This document shows, piece by piece, positions 23,183-34,379 of a stretch of 64,000 bases of DNA (position 1 is the stretch's first letter; each line of letters starts with the position of its first letter). The position numbers were made by a program, and so were the translations under genes. The stretch is from Acanthochlamys bracteata (taxonomy: Eukaryota > Streptophyta > Magnoliopsida > Pandanales > Velloziaceae). The stretch lies in the NCBI GenBank assembly GCA_019914995.1, contig CM034131.1, forward strand, positions 5,240,501 to 5,304,500, in the 5' to 3' direction. The notes under the pieces are model-generated. The model made no database searches, was not told where the DNA came from, and saw only the letters and a list, made by a program, of their open reading frames with translations.

Positions 23183-24896
23183 AACTCCCACTAAAAACAC
23201 TTTGCAATGTCTTTCCTTTTCATTCTTTAAGCGCCGTCAAACAACACATTCTACCAACCACAACTACGATCCGACTATCCGCTCCTACGGCCTCGCAGTT
23301 CTCACATTGCCCTGCAGCTTCGGACATGTCCCATCATAGTAGAAAATCACAAGCTCCCACTGTTGATGTACCCACCCGAGACACACCATTCTCCCTACTT
23401 CACTAGCTAGATTGGAGAATAAACTGACAAGAAAAGGGGGTTAGAATCGACTTACACTCCTCTACGAAGCTCTGGAGAAACCATTCGTCGACTCTTCTTA
23501 TTCTGTCTCGGTTCATTACATCTGAGAATCTTGGTAACAGGTCTCGCTATCTCACATTTTAGCCAACACTCGAGATAGACAATAAATTTCCGGTCTTGAC
23601 ACCGGCATGCCTGAAAACTTCTCTCCGAAATTTGTCCTGCCAAGTTCTCTCTACTTGTTTTTTCGGTTAGAAAATTTAGACCTTCCAAAAGGTCTGCCAT
23701 ATGTGATATTCAAAGATCACCCCTGTTGACAACTATCTTCCGGAACAGTGAACACAAGATAGTACTCCAATATGCCAACAGTATCTCTACCAACGATCCA
23801 ACACCGATACAGGATGACTGACTGACGCTTACAGCCTGTCTCCTAGCTTCTCACAGTCTATCCATGTACCCTACCTCCGTTAGGCTGACTCCGCATCTAG
23901 CTCAGCAACCACCACTGCTGCTGATATGCTAAGCTCCCACCAACCACTGCTGATGTTACAAACAACTACATCGAATTGATTCGAACCACCACTGTTTTGA
24001 ACTCCAGCTCCCTATAAGCTGCTATCTAGAACTTACTTCCTGCCAGACCTGCTCCCATCAGCCCAAGCATCGGCGTGCTTCAGAAAAAATCAATCTCAGA
24101 AGCATAAGTTGCCACATCCACCTCCTTCGATGAACCGGCATCCCCTGTCTTGTTCTCCGAGCACTCAAATTTATAGTTTGTCCAAGCTTACCACAGAGAA
24201 AACACCTCACCTTCTTCTTGATTTTCGACTTGCTCCCACTTGAGCCACATTTCTTTGATCTTCCTCGTAATGCCAGCAAATTACCCGATTGCTGCGTGCT
24301 TGACTTGTGGTCCTCTTTGTTTCTACATCTATTTTCTTCTTCAAGGACCGTAGCTGCCACCTCATCAAATACAAGATCTGTAGAAACATTATTAGTCAAA
24401 TTAATGACGAGCTGATCAAACGAATCAGGAAGACTTTGAAGTAGAATCTCTGCTCGCTCCACTGACTCTAATGTCTGTCCCAACGACGTAAGCTGAGAAA
24501 ATAGAGTATTCAGATTATTGATATGCTCGGTGACTGATTGCGACTCCACTATCCGTAAAGTGTACAATCTTTCCCTTCAAGAAGATCTTATTGTGAAGTG
24601 ACTTGGCCTCGTACAACTTACACAATGTGTCCCTGATCTCCTTCGCAGTTTTCTTTTCAGAAACACTCGACAACACTTCATCAGCAAGTGCTAAATGGAT
24701 GCTCGCAATCGCATTGCGCTCCATCTTCCTCCACCTCTCATCAGTGATGCCGTCTGGCCGCCCCTCAATAGCCGCATCAGTATCCTCTTTAGCGAGAACT
24801 ACCATCATTTTTGTCTTCCACAATGGAAAATTCTTTCCGCTAAACTTCTCAATGTCATATCTCATCGCCATTTAGATTCTGAGCTTTGGTACCACT

Positions 24897-25483
24897 TGTT
24901 GCGAACGGGATAACACAAAATAAATTCCAAGACAGAGCCGTTCCTGGCAAGTGCAGTGAAAATACCGAGGATTTTGCGATAAAATATAATAATTGAGAAA
25001 TGCAACAAAACACGACAATTACGTAGGAAAACTCTCACCAACTTGAGAGAAAAACTCATGGACGGTACAAAGAAAACTCTACTATCAACAATTGAGTTAC
25101 AACCTTCACTCCTTTCGGGAGAACAACCAATGCGCACTTGGCGGAAGCAAAACACACTCAATTATAATAGTACAAAGAAATCTCACAAGAACACATACCA
25201 CATAATGCCCCACACGTGCACTGTTACTGTCTGCAGCACTACTGCACTAGTAGATCTCAGCAACATACACCGCAACCCTTGCACGTTGTCCTGCACTGTT
25301 GTTGCTCCTTGCCAATTGCTCTCTTTTCTTGCGGCGGCCACCCTCACATTGCGACTACCACCTCAAAAAAACAACACACTCTAAACCTAATTAGTCCTAA
25401 CCTAATAAATAGATAGAACTAATTAAAAGATAAATAGGCTCAATAACATATAAAGCCTAATACAAATTGTTTTTATCCTAACA
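24897..25483 (-). repeat. 5' LTR of the gag-only copia element
   Basis: 587 bp, direct repeat of 22595-23182, followed on the minus strand by a degenerate initiator-Met tRNA primer site. I could not match a clean 5-bp target duplication. Confidence 0.85.
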
Positions 25484-26630
25484 CATGTCCAGGAAGAAGA
25501 AGAAGCACGCAGCAGTAAGCGGGAGGTTCGTGACATATAATCTTGACAAGAAGGGAAGTTTTGCAGAGGTTAAATAAATCAAAGGAATGTTGTAGGCAGC
25601 TATCAAGGAACCACTACCGGTCTGTAAAAGGCATATGTCTTATAAGCAGCAACCAAGAGAGAGAAAACTCAAACATTTTGTCTCAAGGATTGCAGAGACT
25701 AAATCTATCAAATGGATGTGAGACAACGATCAGAGCAGCTGTCCAAGACACTCAGTAGCAACTTTGTCAAGCAAGAACCAACATGCAAAGCCAGTGGGCA
25801 ACATTGGTGTAAGCAATGAAAAATTGATGACTTTTTTAGCATTGATCAAAGAAGAAACAAATTCAAATTTGATGCAGATAGCAAGGCTTAACAAGGTAGA
25901 GGTTCTTGAACATTGGAAAAATTGGTGAATCTGTGTGAAGCAATCGAAATGACCAGGAGAAGCTGTGAGCACAAAGAGCCGTTTAATTTTTTGGAGCTGT
26001 TGGATGAAGCTTTCAAGGCATGAAATTTCAATCAGAGTTTAAGCAATATGTATGTAGACGCTTTGAAGAGAAAAAGAGAACAATAAGAACAGAGAGCACC
26101 TGCATAACCAAAATAGACAAAATCAAACTCCATCGAGCGAGTATAACAAAGAGATTTACTTAAGCATTTTGGAAGTGATTTCCTCTCATTCCTTTGATCC
26201 TCTCTAGATTCTTATCATGTGAGTTTTATCACAATATATAGAGTGGTCTGTGAATCACAACTCTGTTAGAACTCCTAAAATGGTTTGATGATCACAAGTA
26301 TTTTGAATTACTGTTTATGAGTTATATGTAGTAATGATTTGAATCTAGTTGTTGAATTTATCCAAGAGGAATATAGAAAAATAGCTCACCACAAGCAAAA
26401 TATAGACATGAGTTTTACACAAATCAATCACAATATAGCCAGCTAGTATGTAGGAAAGAGCACACCAAAGAACAGAAAATAACAGAGAAGTCGAACTCCA
26501 AATAGAGAAACAGAAGATGTGAACAAAGCAAAAGTAGTCGACTATATCAATGTTGAATCAAGATACAAGATCTCGTGTCACAACAGACTCTAAGTTTCAA
26601 CATGACTCGAAAAAAAAAAAAAAAACCGTG
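25484..26630. other. Decayed repeats, no gene seen
   Basis: Purine-rich repeat debris similar in style to 15.4-16.3 kb and 32.5-33.4 kb. A poly-A run lies near 26610. Frames at 25543-25758 and 25730-25972 show no domain. Confidence 0.45.
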
Positions 26631-26636
26631 CTATAT

Positions 26637-28686
26637 GTAATGGACTTTAAACACTAATGGTTGTCTTACTTTAAGTTTCAACTTACATATTAGACTGTAG
26701 TATCGGGTTATATAAAACAAGCACATTATATATACTCTATAAATAGTCGTACATGAAAATTGTAATTATTAAACTCAATTCTATTATTATTTCTTCTTCA
26801 TCAATTGTTTGATGGTAACAGAGTCAGGAGTGATGGTTAATTGAAAGCCATTAGCAGTATGTAAAGATGAAAAATTTGGTGGTAAATTTGTCATGCCAGA
26901 TAACAATGATAGATCAAAAGTTATATGATGAGATACACTAGAATCTAAAATCCAAAAGGAAGACATAACAGGAGCAGCTGAAGAAGCATAGGCAAATTAA
27001 CCAGCAAAAATGGATTATCGTTAAGGTTGAAGTTCTATCTGAGCAAGACGATGGTGAATATCAGCTGAATCATTAGTGATAGACTGAGAGATAGGAATGT
27101 CATAAACAACATTCGCCTGTGCAACTGGAGAGCGAGTAATGGAACAATCTTTCGCCTTCTTCCGCTCTCGATACTGAGTAAGCAAATATGGATGAAGTTG
27201 AAAACAATCTACAGTATGACCCGATTTCTTGTACTGAGTACAAGAACATTGCTGGCGAGAATGAGAAGAATTCCTGCGAATATGAGCACTAGTGTCTCCC
27301 GAAGTGGAATATGAAGTGCGTGAAGAGGCAGCAAAAATTGTAGCTAAACCATGAGTCAAGGTGAGTACCATCATCGAAATAGACCAGAAGCGAGTCTCCT
27401 CGGCAATGAGCTCAGAAATGACAGCATCTAGACTGGTGTTATTTTGTATGATACGACCACTCACTGTTTGAAAATTTGGATGCAAAGCCATAAGAAACTG
27501 ATAAAGTTGACGTCGTTCACGACCGATACAACGTTCATGGCAGGCACAGCCATTACCTTCAAGTTTCAAGAGTTCGCGGCAGTAACCTCACATCAATGTA
27601 GCGAACTCCTGGATAGTGCGATCACCTTGTCTGTCGACCCAAGCCTCGGTGAGAATTTGATACTCTCTAGCACCATTTGATTGAACAAACTGACTAGTCA
27701 AAATCTCCCATAATAATGCAGCAGTCGGGATGTCTTCAAGATGTGGTCGAAGAGATCGATCAACAGATGCAATGATAAATGTAAGAATCCGCTCATCATG
27801 ATTGTCCCAAATGTCCTGCACAATACGAATGTTATTCTTGACCTCAATAGTTACATCATCTGGTGGTGAGAGAGGACGCTGAATAGAGCCATCTAGATGA
27901 CCGAGAAGACGATGTCCACGAAGAATAGTTCTAACTAAAGCAGTCCATTCAGTCCAATTATTGGCAATACTCAAAGAAAAATTAGTAGATATCGGTATAA
28001 AGTCCCGAAAGAATTCAGGCGAAGGCATTATCAAAATAGTTTTTTTTTAAACAGGCAGGGCCTACAGTTGCGGGCTGGGCCTGTAATTGTTAGGATCGGG
28101 CTGGCCCGATTGGTTCGGGTCGGGTTGGATCCTTGGCTGGCCCGAATGGATTCCGGTGGCCAGTTGTAGCGGCGGCGGCAGTGGCAAGCAGCAAGGACGG
28201 GAAGCGAAAATTGTTGAAATCGATGGTAGCAACGAGCAGCATTGATGGCGGGAAGAGGAAATTAGTGAAATCGGCGGCAGCAGCGATCAGCAGCGTGCGG
28301 CGGCAATGACGAAGACGGCAGTAGAAATTGGTGAAATCGGCGGCAGCCATGGACCGACGGAGAGGGAGTCGGCGGTATGGAAAGATGGAGATGACGAAGA
28401 CAAGCACGACGGCGATGAAAAATGCAGCGGCGGCATAGGAGAGGGAGACGGCGGCGATTCCGATGGCGGTGCACAAGGGTTTCTTTTTTTTTTTTTTTTT
28501 TTTTGAGTACTTATAAAGAGGAAAAGTAACATGGGCTTGTCTTAAAGAGTAATGGACTTTAAACACTAGACTATATGTAAGACAAGCCCGTTATATGTAC
28601 TCTATAAATATCCGTACGTGAAAACTCTAGTGTGTGAGTATTCATTATACTTAATTCTATTATTATTTCTTCTTCATCAATTGTTT
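26637..28686. mobile_element. Copia gag-protease fossil between LTR-like repeats of opposite sense
   Basis: Two direct repeats (26637-26810 and about 28550-28686) share AATGGACTTTAAACACTA, TATACTCTATAAATA and TTCTATTATTATTTCTTCTT, and end CATCAATTGTTT. The left one is followed by TGGTAACAGAGTC, a plausible initiator-Met primer site, so the repeats read as plus-strand LTRs. Between them, a copia gag (about 28035-27020) and the start of a protease (WILDS...SHHIT-like, about 26960-26850) read on the minus strand. Upstream of that gag is a GC-rich leader (28090-28480), a T-run (28484-28504) and a TATA-like CTTTATAAGT. The element is broken. Opposite senses suggest a nested or antisense insertion. 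Confidence 0.6.
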
Positions 28687-28689
28687 TAA

Positions 28690-29230
28690 AACCATTTAAC
28701 ATATTGACTCACTCAGCCACATCGACACAAGTCAAAAACATGTGACCTAGTCAACCAACTGATAAATTTCACAGGGACCACACAATCAAAACTAGTGGGC
28801 AAATGGAAGAAACGCGCACAAACGAAAATTTGAAGCTCTTGCTGCATGTGGTCCATTAATGCAATAGAATCAAATCTCCTTGAAGGACGCCGAATTGAAT
28901 GCTGAATCAAGATCCAATAAGATCCCATCTCACCCAGTCGCATCAAACATGAAGTGGCTAACAGATCAATCGATGATCGATTATTGGAACACACTGTAGA
29001 CATGTCTTGGAGATCGGGACAAGTAGGGCCGTGGAAAAATTTCTCTAACGATAAAAAATTTAATAGAATTAATAGCTGAGCAATAACACGTATATAAGAT
29101 CAAGCCTAGATAACGAAAACATTAAATGAACAAAGCAAGTGAGATATTTGAAAGAGACACACCCATTGTTCAAAATTCTTAGACAAGCCAAGCATATTAC
29201 CTTTATCAATAGCTTTTTTTTCGATCTGCT
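28690..29230. other. Intergenic, nothing recognised
   Basis: No exon or repeat end was recognised. The minus-strand frame at 28713-29003 shows no domain that I know. Confidence 0.45.
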
Positions 29231-29289
29231 CATTCAATTCAATCTGACTGTTCTTACTTGTGAGATAGATCATGTACTGTAACCCCTGT

Positions 29290-29600
29290 TCTAACTCTTT
29301 CTGATACTTGTAAATGTTGTTTGCACTTGGAAGTGAAAGGCTTAGCGAGCTTTCATTGGTGGAATTTTCTTGTAAAGATGTAACTATTATAGCGGGGAAG
29401 TAGACAGTGAGACTACTGTGGGTTCAACTTGAGAAGTGGACTAGTCAAGAAATTTTTGTTTAGGTAAGCATGATGCTTGGGTGCTGTAGCTTTAGACAAT
29501 AAGAACAGTGAATTTTACTCAGGTTGAGTGGTCGTGGACGTAGGCAAATGAATTTACCAAACCATTTAAATCGTTTGTGTTCTGCTATGCTTGTTTGATT
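29290..29600 (+). mobile_element. Old copia LTR piece (SIRE-like end)
   Basis: GTCGTGGACGTAGGCAAATG with ACCAAACCATTTAAATCG and TTGTGTTCTGC (29530-29590) is the best match in the window to the SIRE-like LTR end. No internal region follows; it is a broken, old piece. Confidence 0.55.
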
Positions 29601-30330
29601 GCTTACTAGTCTGGTAAACTATCATACACTAATCTCTCTGTTCTGATAAGTTTATTTTCAGTTGACTAAAATGGTGCCATTTTATAAGATAAATATAATT
29701 TTTTTGATATATCAACTCAATTCACCTATTCATTTTTAATTGACTGTGCAGGATTATACAACAAACTGAGAACAAATTGTGCTGTAAACACTATTGAGAA
29801 AACCTTGTGAAGAGAGCTTTCATACTCTCTACAGAGAAAGTAGGAACTCTTTTTTGAGCTTGCCTTCAGACAATGCTTGTTGGTTGGTCCAAGAGGCTTA
29901 GTGAAGCCTGAAGAGTGATGTAAAGACCTGTCTTGATGAGGTCTGCAAAAATGTGGTGTTCGGCAAATCACCAAGGTTTGTAGTGTAACATTATTGAAGG
30001 ATAGTTAAAGCCCACTCAAAAGTTTTTGGGTGTTTTGGATAGTCATAGTTGCTGAACCATGTAAATTTGCTACTATCATTTACGGTTTGGTATTTTATCA
30101 TTTCTACATCAAATTAATGAGGTAATAAAATTTTTTAGTTCAAGAAGCAGCATAGTCTATTCAACTCGAACATTTAACCAAAGTTAATTTCATTTTAAGT
30201 TTTATTTTGGAAACTTAATCCACCGAACCCTCCAACCGTTGAGTTTTATTTCACAGGAGTAACAGTTGTGACAACTTTGATTGTTTTAGCCTTGCGTCAA
30301 AGCTCTCAATATGACGAAGTCATAAATTTT
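29600..30330. other. Intergenic, no gene seen
   Basis: No coding exon recognised. The minus-strand frame at 29726-29974 has no domain. Confidence 0.45.
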
Positions 30331-30334
30331 AGGA

Positions 30335-31290
30335 TTCATTTCGTGGCTGAGTAAAGTATTGCTAGCGTTAAGATCTCTATTGATATTCTTAAATCCTGGA
30401 GTTATAATGTAGGTACAGAAACCCACGAGCAATCCCTATAATGGTGTGCTAGCGCGTTATCCAATCCCACGATTCCCTTATATTCTCTTCCTTTACAAAT
30501 TTAATAATATATTAATTATTATATAAACGTAAAGGTATTTCAATTATTATATATATTTTAAAAAGTACAAGTTTAACCAAGCACCACTTTCACCTATAAG
30601 CATCTAACATAAAAGTTTCCAAACATTTTAGCATAAATATGTCGTATTAACAAAAGCACCACAATCATTTAAAACATTATAAAGTAACTTTACCTCAAAA
30701 GCTCAACAGTTTTTGCATAGCCTAATAGGTCTTGAGTATAGGAAGTTAAGCATCTTTATTTCCATTTTATGGGATTCTTTGGCAAAGTTTTTCATTTCAT
30801 TTTAACTTTTTGTTTCCTAATTGACCTTTTACACTATTTTAAATTTTTTAAAGAAAAAATTAAAAAATACATGTGAACTGTATGCCATCAAATTTTATAT
30901 ACGTAAGTTTTTTATTTTTTAGAGAAAAACTCTTTTGCCGAAAGGTCTTACAATAAACTCACTTATAGAAAGATTGTTTATTTTAAGCACTTCCAACGAC
31001 CTTTATAGTAGCTTCTAAGGTAGGATCCTCGAATCCATCAATCGATACAAAAAAGTTAGTGAGCATTTCATTTGCATTCCTCAGAGTAGATGCGTGTAAC
31101 AATAAGCTATAAACCTCTGATTTACCTGCTTTCCTTTGTTTCTTTTTGTTACTTGTACCAAAATATGTATGCAAGTGGTAGTGAGGCAAAGGTTATGCTC
31201 AATACAACTATTGCAGCCACTGCTTTGTTTTCTTGTGAGAATTTCATGATACAAAATTTGCAGCTGCAAATAAGATTCAACGTTGCTCTG
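30335..31290 (-). pseudogene. S-RLK relic: membrane exon plus one kinase exon
   Basis: Two pieces on the minus strand match genes B and D in the right order. At about 31040-31275 is the membrane exon with part of the next intron: the region reads like VALIIVASS...LALVYI of gene D, and the intron words TTAGTGAGCATTTCATTTGC match D's TTAGTGAACATCTCATGAGC. At about 30335-30495 is the exon that carries the catalytic loop: ESWDWITR, then IIGIARGFLYLHYNSR, then a degraded form of [18 protein letters not shown]. Several stops and frame changes interrupt it, and the exons between (P-loop and Lys) are missing. It marks a fifth S-RLK copy once present between the two blocks. Confidence 0.8.
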
Positions 31291-31299
31291 TCTTGATTA

Positions 31300-33640
31300 G
31301 AACTAAATTCTAATGATTATATATTGTTCGGCTATTAAAATTTAAGCAAGTAAAAAGTATGTCATAACTGAAAATATTGACACATGCCTTCCAATTGATG
31401 AATGAAATGAAAACATATCTAGCTAATAAAATTAATGAAAATAAGTCAAAAGCAAGATTTCAACAAGCATATGTGCTTAGTAGAAATGACTATATGTACA
31501 AGCACAAGACCTGGTTTTTAATGCATAAATAAAGCTTTGAAGCTACAAGCACATTTGATCAAATAGGTTATGTGTATTTTATGTTATAGGCTTGCAGCAT
31601 TACCGCGAACAAGGTTCTACAAGTTTGCAGTTTGGAGTTGCAAAACCATAACAACAGGTACTCCAGTTAACACATTACCAATTGCATGATTAAATATTGA
31701 AAGAAGATAAAAACTTAGTGGGCCCGAGTGAAAGACGGACGAGATAGGGCCTGATTAGTAGCGTAAAGGGCTGAAATTGTAACCAAGTGAAAAACGGGCT
31801 AACTAACCTTAAGCAGGGAACTTTGGGTTGGTCCAAGTGTAACTAATCACTTATAACCAAGTGAAAAACAGGCTAACTAACCATTTGTAACCAAGTGTAA
31901 CTCGCCTTAAGTTGGTATAAATGGACATTGATTTGGTGGGCTTAATACCCAATCCTTTTAATAGTACCACATTGGTTGAATGTTGGAATAGGTATGTGTT
32001 TATAAGCAAGGAATACTAATCCTTAAGGGGTTAGCCAATTTTTTTAGTGTAGGGAGCCGATCCTACAATAAGAATAATTAAGAATTATACTTTATGAATT
32101 ATGATGGATTAATGATTTCAACTGAAGTTATGCAGATCATCACAAAAAGAAGTCTCACCTACATACAGCCATCTAACAGCTAGATATCTGATTGCTATTT
32201 ATGAGCGGAATCCCTTGTTAGATGCATAAACAAAGGAGGAGCAGTTAATAGGATTATTTTTATTATGCCCGGCAAAACAGAGAGCATAAGCATTAGTAAA
32301 ACAAAAGAAATCTACTGAAGGAAGCTAGCTACCTAATTGTTGTCTCATTACTATATGGATCAAATAGCAAACCCGCGACACTATGATTAGCATACACCTT
32401 TCAAATATAGATTTAATCATGTTATTGATTTCATCTTACTTCCAATTTTTTTATCAGAGTTAGAGCAACATGCACACTACAAGATTGATCTAATAGGTCA
32501 TCAAATCACAATCAAAGCAATTTTAGAAAAATCGTGAAACATTAAAAGAAAACACATGACAATGAGCTGTAAAACATTGAGTTGCAGAAATTCTAAGCCG
32601 ATTTTTCAGATGCAGTTTGGTCAAGATTTCCTCATCATTTTGAAGTCAAATTTTGAAGATTCTCTGAAAAACATAGAAGCTACAAGTTCACATTAAGAAC
32701 CATGAGAATTCATAAGAAGAAGAGATCAACAAAAATATCCAAAGTAGCTATTAGAACTTTCCCTTGATGACAACGCAGAAATGCTTTTAACATTCAGATT
32801 TCAAATTTATTCAAGAAGAAAATACAAATTTAATCATAAGGAGATATCATATAACAAGTTCACTATTTTGTTACAAATTTGCATCACAAAATTGAGCTAC
32901 ATTGAGCACACCATTGAAGAACAAGTTCAAGTAGAAGGGTTAGTAATGGCCAAGCAAGTCCAGTGGAAAGAACGTCAGTCTTATCAACGAATTCACTAAA
33001 GAGACTCACCATCCAATTCAGCAAGAAGTCAAAAAATAAAAAATAAATTAATGGGGTTCACGCCAAATAAAAAAAGCTATATCGGTTGAGGCAAGTAGGC
33101 AGTAGGAGCAAGTGGGCAAAAATCAAGCAAAAGTTTTGAATTTCTTTCTCCCTTGCATTTAATACTAATGGAAAAGTTTGCACTATAATAACTAAATGAA
33201 ATCATAAAGAAATAAAGACTGTTAGATATTTTAATCAACAGCCATCAAAGATGGGTGCTTAAATGCAGCAAAGGGAAACCATCTCGAAATTTGTTGTTGA
33301 CTGAGAGAGACTCCAACGGGCAGTTTGCAACGGAAAGACATCAACAAGCTCTAATATGGAAGCAGAAATGATATAAGAAGAAGAAGAGTTACAGAACAAA
33401 AAAATATGAGAAAAATACTGAGAAATTCTAAGAAGAACAAGTATGCATTAACAGAAAAAAATCCTTCAAACAGAGACAATTTCTATTACTGCTAATTAAT
33501 CTTCTGAATAAATCTTCTGGCAGCCTTTTGATCATCTCACTTGTTCACTTTAAGTTAATTTGTTGCATTGAGATTTATCCTATACAAACTTGTGTTGTTT
33601 AAATTTCTGTTAATCACAACCTAAGTGCTGGAAGCACTTA
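31300..33640. other. Intergenic, decayed repeats, no gene seen
   Basis: At 31785-31900 a short direct repeat occurs (AACCAAGTGAAAAACGGGCT and AACCAAGTGAAAAACAGGCT). From about 32500 the sequence is purine-rich repeat debris. The plus-strand frame at 32781-32999 has no recognisable domain. Confidence 0.45.
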
Positions 33641-33910
33641 TGAAAGAGGCTCTGTAGGATGCTGGTAGGTGTTCACTGATTTTGCAATAAGGCTAGCTAT
33701 TCAAATATGGAGACGTGTGTGTCCAATCAGCTGTAAAAAAATTGTCTGGTGTAAGAAACAAGTATGCGTAGTGAAACACTTTGCTCTTGATGTGTGTAGC
33801 TTTAAAAGAATTTAGTAAAACTTCAGCTCCTATAATAAAGCACCCGTAAATATAGGCAAAGAGATTTATCGAACCATATAAATCTTTTAAGTAGCTCTTA
33901 TTTATTTTTA
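33640..33910 (+). mobile_element. Old copia LTR piece (SIRE-like end)
   Basis: ACCCGTAAATATAGGCAAAG followed by TTTATCGAACCATATAAATC (33843-33885) matches the same LTR end as at 29.5 and 49.7 kb. At 33950-34060 the words CAGCCGGCTATTTGCCAGCTG and TGAGTTGATATTCCATG also match 49830-49935, so the shared part is larger than the LTR tip. Confidence 0.5.
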
Positions 33911-34208
33911 AATAGTCTTATTGCAATACCTATTGTGTTATCCTCTATTTGCAGGATTTATTATACATACAGCCGGCTATTTGCCAGCTGCATGTAGAAA
34001 ACTCTGTTAATAAAAAAATTTTAATTATCAACTCAATTCGACATCCCCTTCTTGAGTTGATATTCCATGTTTATTCAACACTTTCTAAAACTAGCACAAC
34101 AAGAAAGGTGGGAACATGGTGACTACTCTTGTTCTTTATCGAATTGTATGCCGAAAACATACATATCAAGCTGTCATTCGCTGCTAATTGCGTGGATACT
34201 GGATGCAG

Positions 34209-34357
34209 TGGATACATGTCTCCAGATTACAGAAAGGATGGAATGGAATCTTCTCTGTAAAATGAGATGTCTTTAGTTGTGGGTCTTGTATTCGAAATCA
34301 TAACTGAGAAGAAGCAGGAGCACTTTCCCTGACTCCCATGAAAACCTTCTTGGATAT
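34209..34357 (+). pseudogene. S-RLK kinase exon relic, inverted
   Basis: A lone exon of the size and content of gene C exon 7 (36800-36650) but on the plus strand. It starts after TGCAG with TGGATACATGTCTCCAGATT (GYMSPDY) and continues as a degraded DG.FSVK.DVFS, ending ...CTTGGATAT before GTAATT. It is 149 bp against 151 in the intact genes; the frame shifts inside and stops occur where SDV and EII.GKK should be. It is the only S-RLK piece on the plus strand, so at least one inversion or separate insertion occurred. Confidence 0.8.
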
Positions 34358-34379
34358 GTAATTTAAATAATGCTAGCCA

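Larger units (their letters stand above)
22595..25483 (-). mobile_element. Gag-only Ty1/copia element with two LTRs
   Basis: A 2.9-kb element on the minus strand. The LTRs are 24897-25483 (5') and 22595-23182 (3'), both beginning TGTTAGGATAAAAAC and ending in ...CGTTCxxAACA. They look about 90% alike by eye, which would suggest an age of a few million years. After the 5' LTR comes a primer-site-like TGGTACCAAAGC. The gag region (about 24870-24060) reads as a UBN2-type copia gag, starting near YDIEKFSGKNFPLWKTKM and with a zinc knuckle beginning CFLCGK. A purine tract AGTGGGAG precedes the 3' LTR. No protease, integrase or reverse transcriptase was seen; about 870 bp between gag and the 3' LTR is unrecognised. 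The copy is broken and nonautonomous. Confidence 0.85.

Noticed and set aside
28090-28566. Alanine-rich minus-strand open frame of 158 codons
   Set aside because: It covers a T-run, a GC-rich GGCGGC leader and two TATA-like words. It looks like the untranslated leader of the copia gag, not a protein.
31960-32015. snRNA-type promoter (ACCACATTGG followed by TTATAAGC)
   Set aside because: It resembles the plant USE plus TATA pair only loosely, and no snRNA or snoRNA body was recognised downstream.
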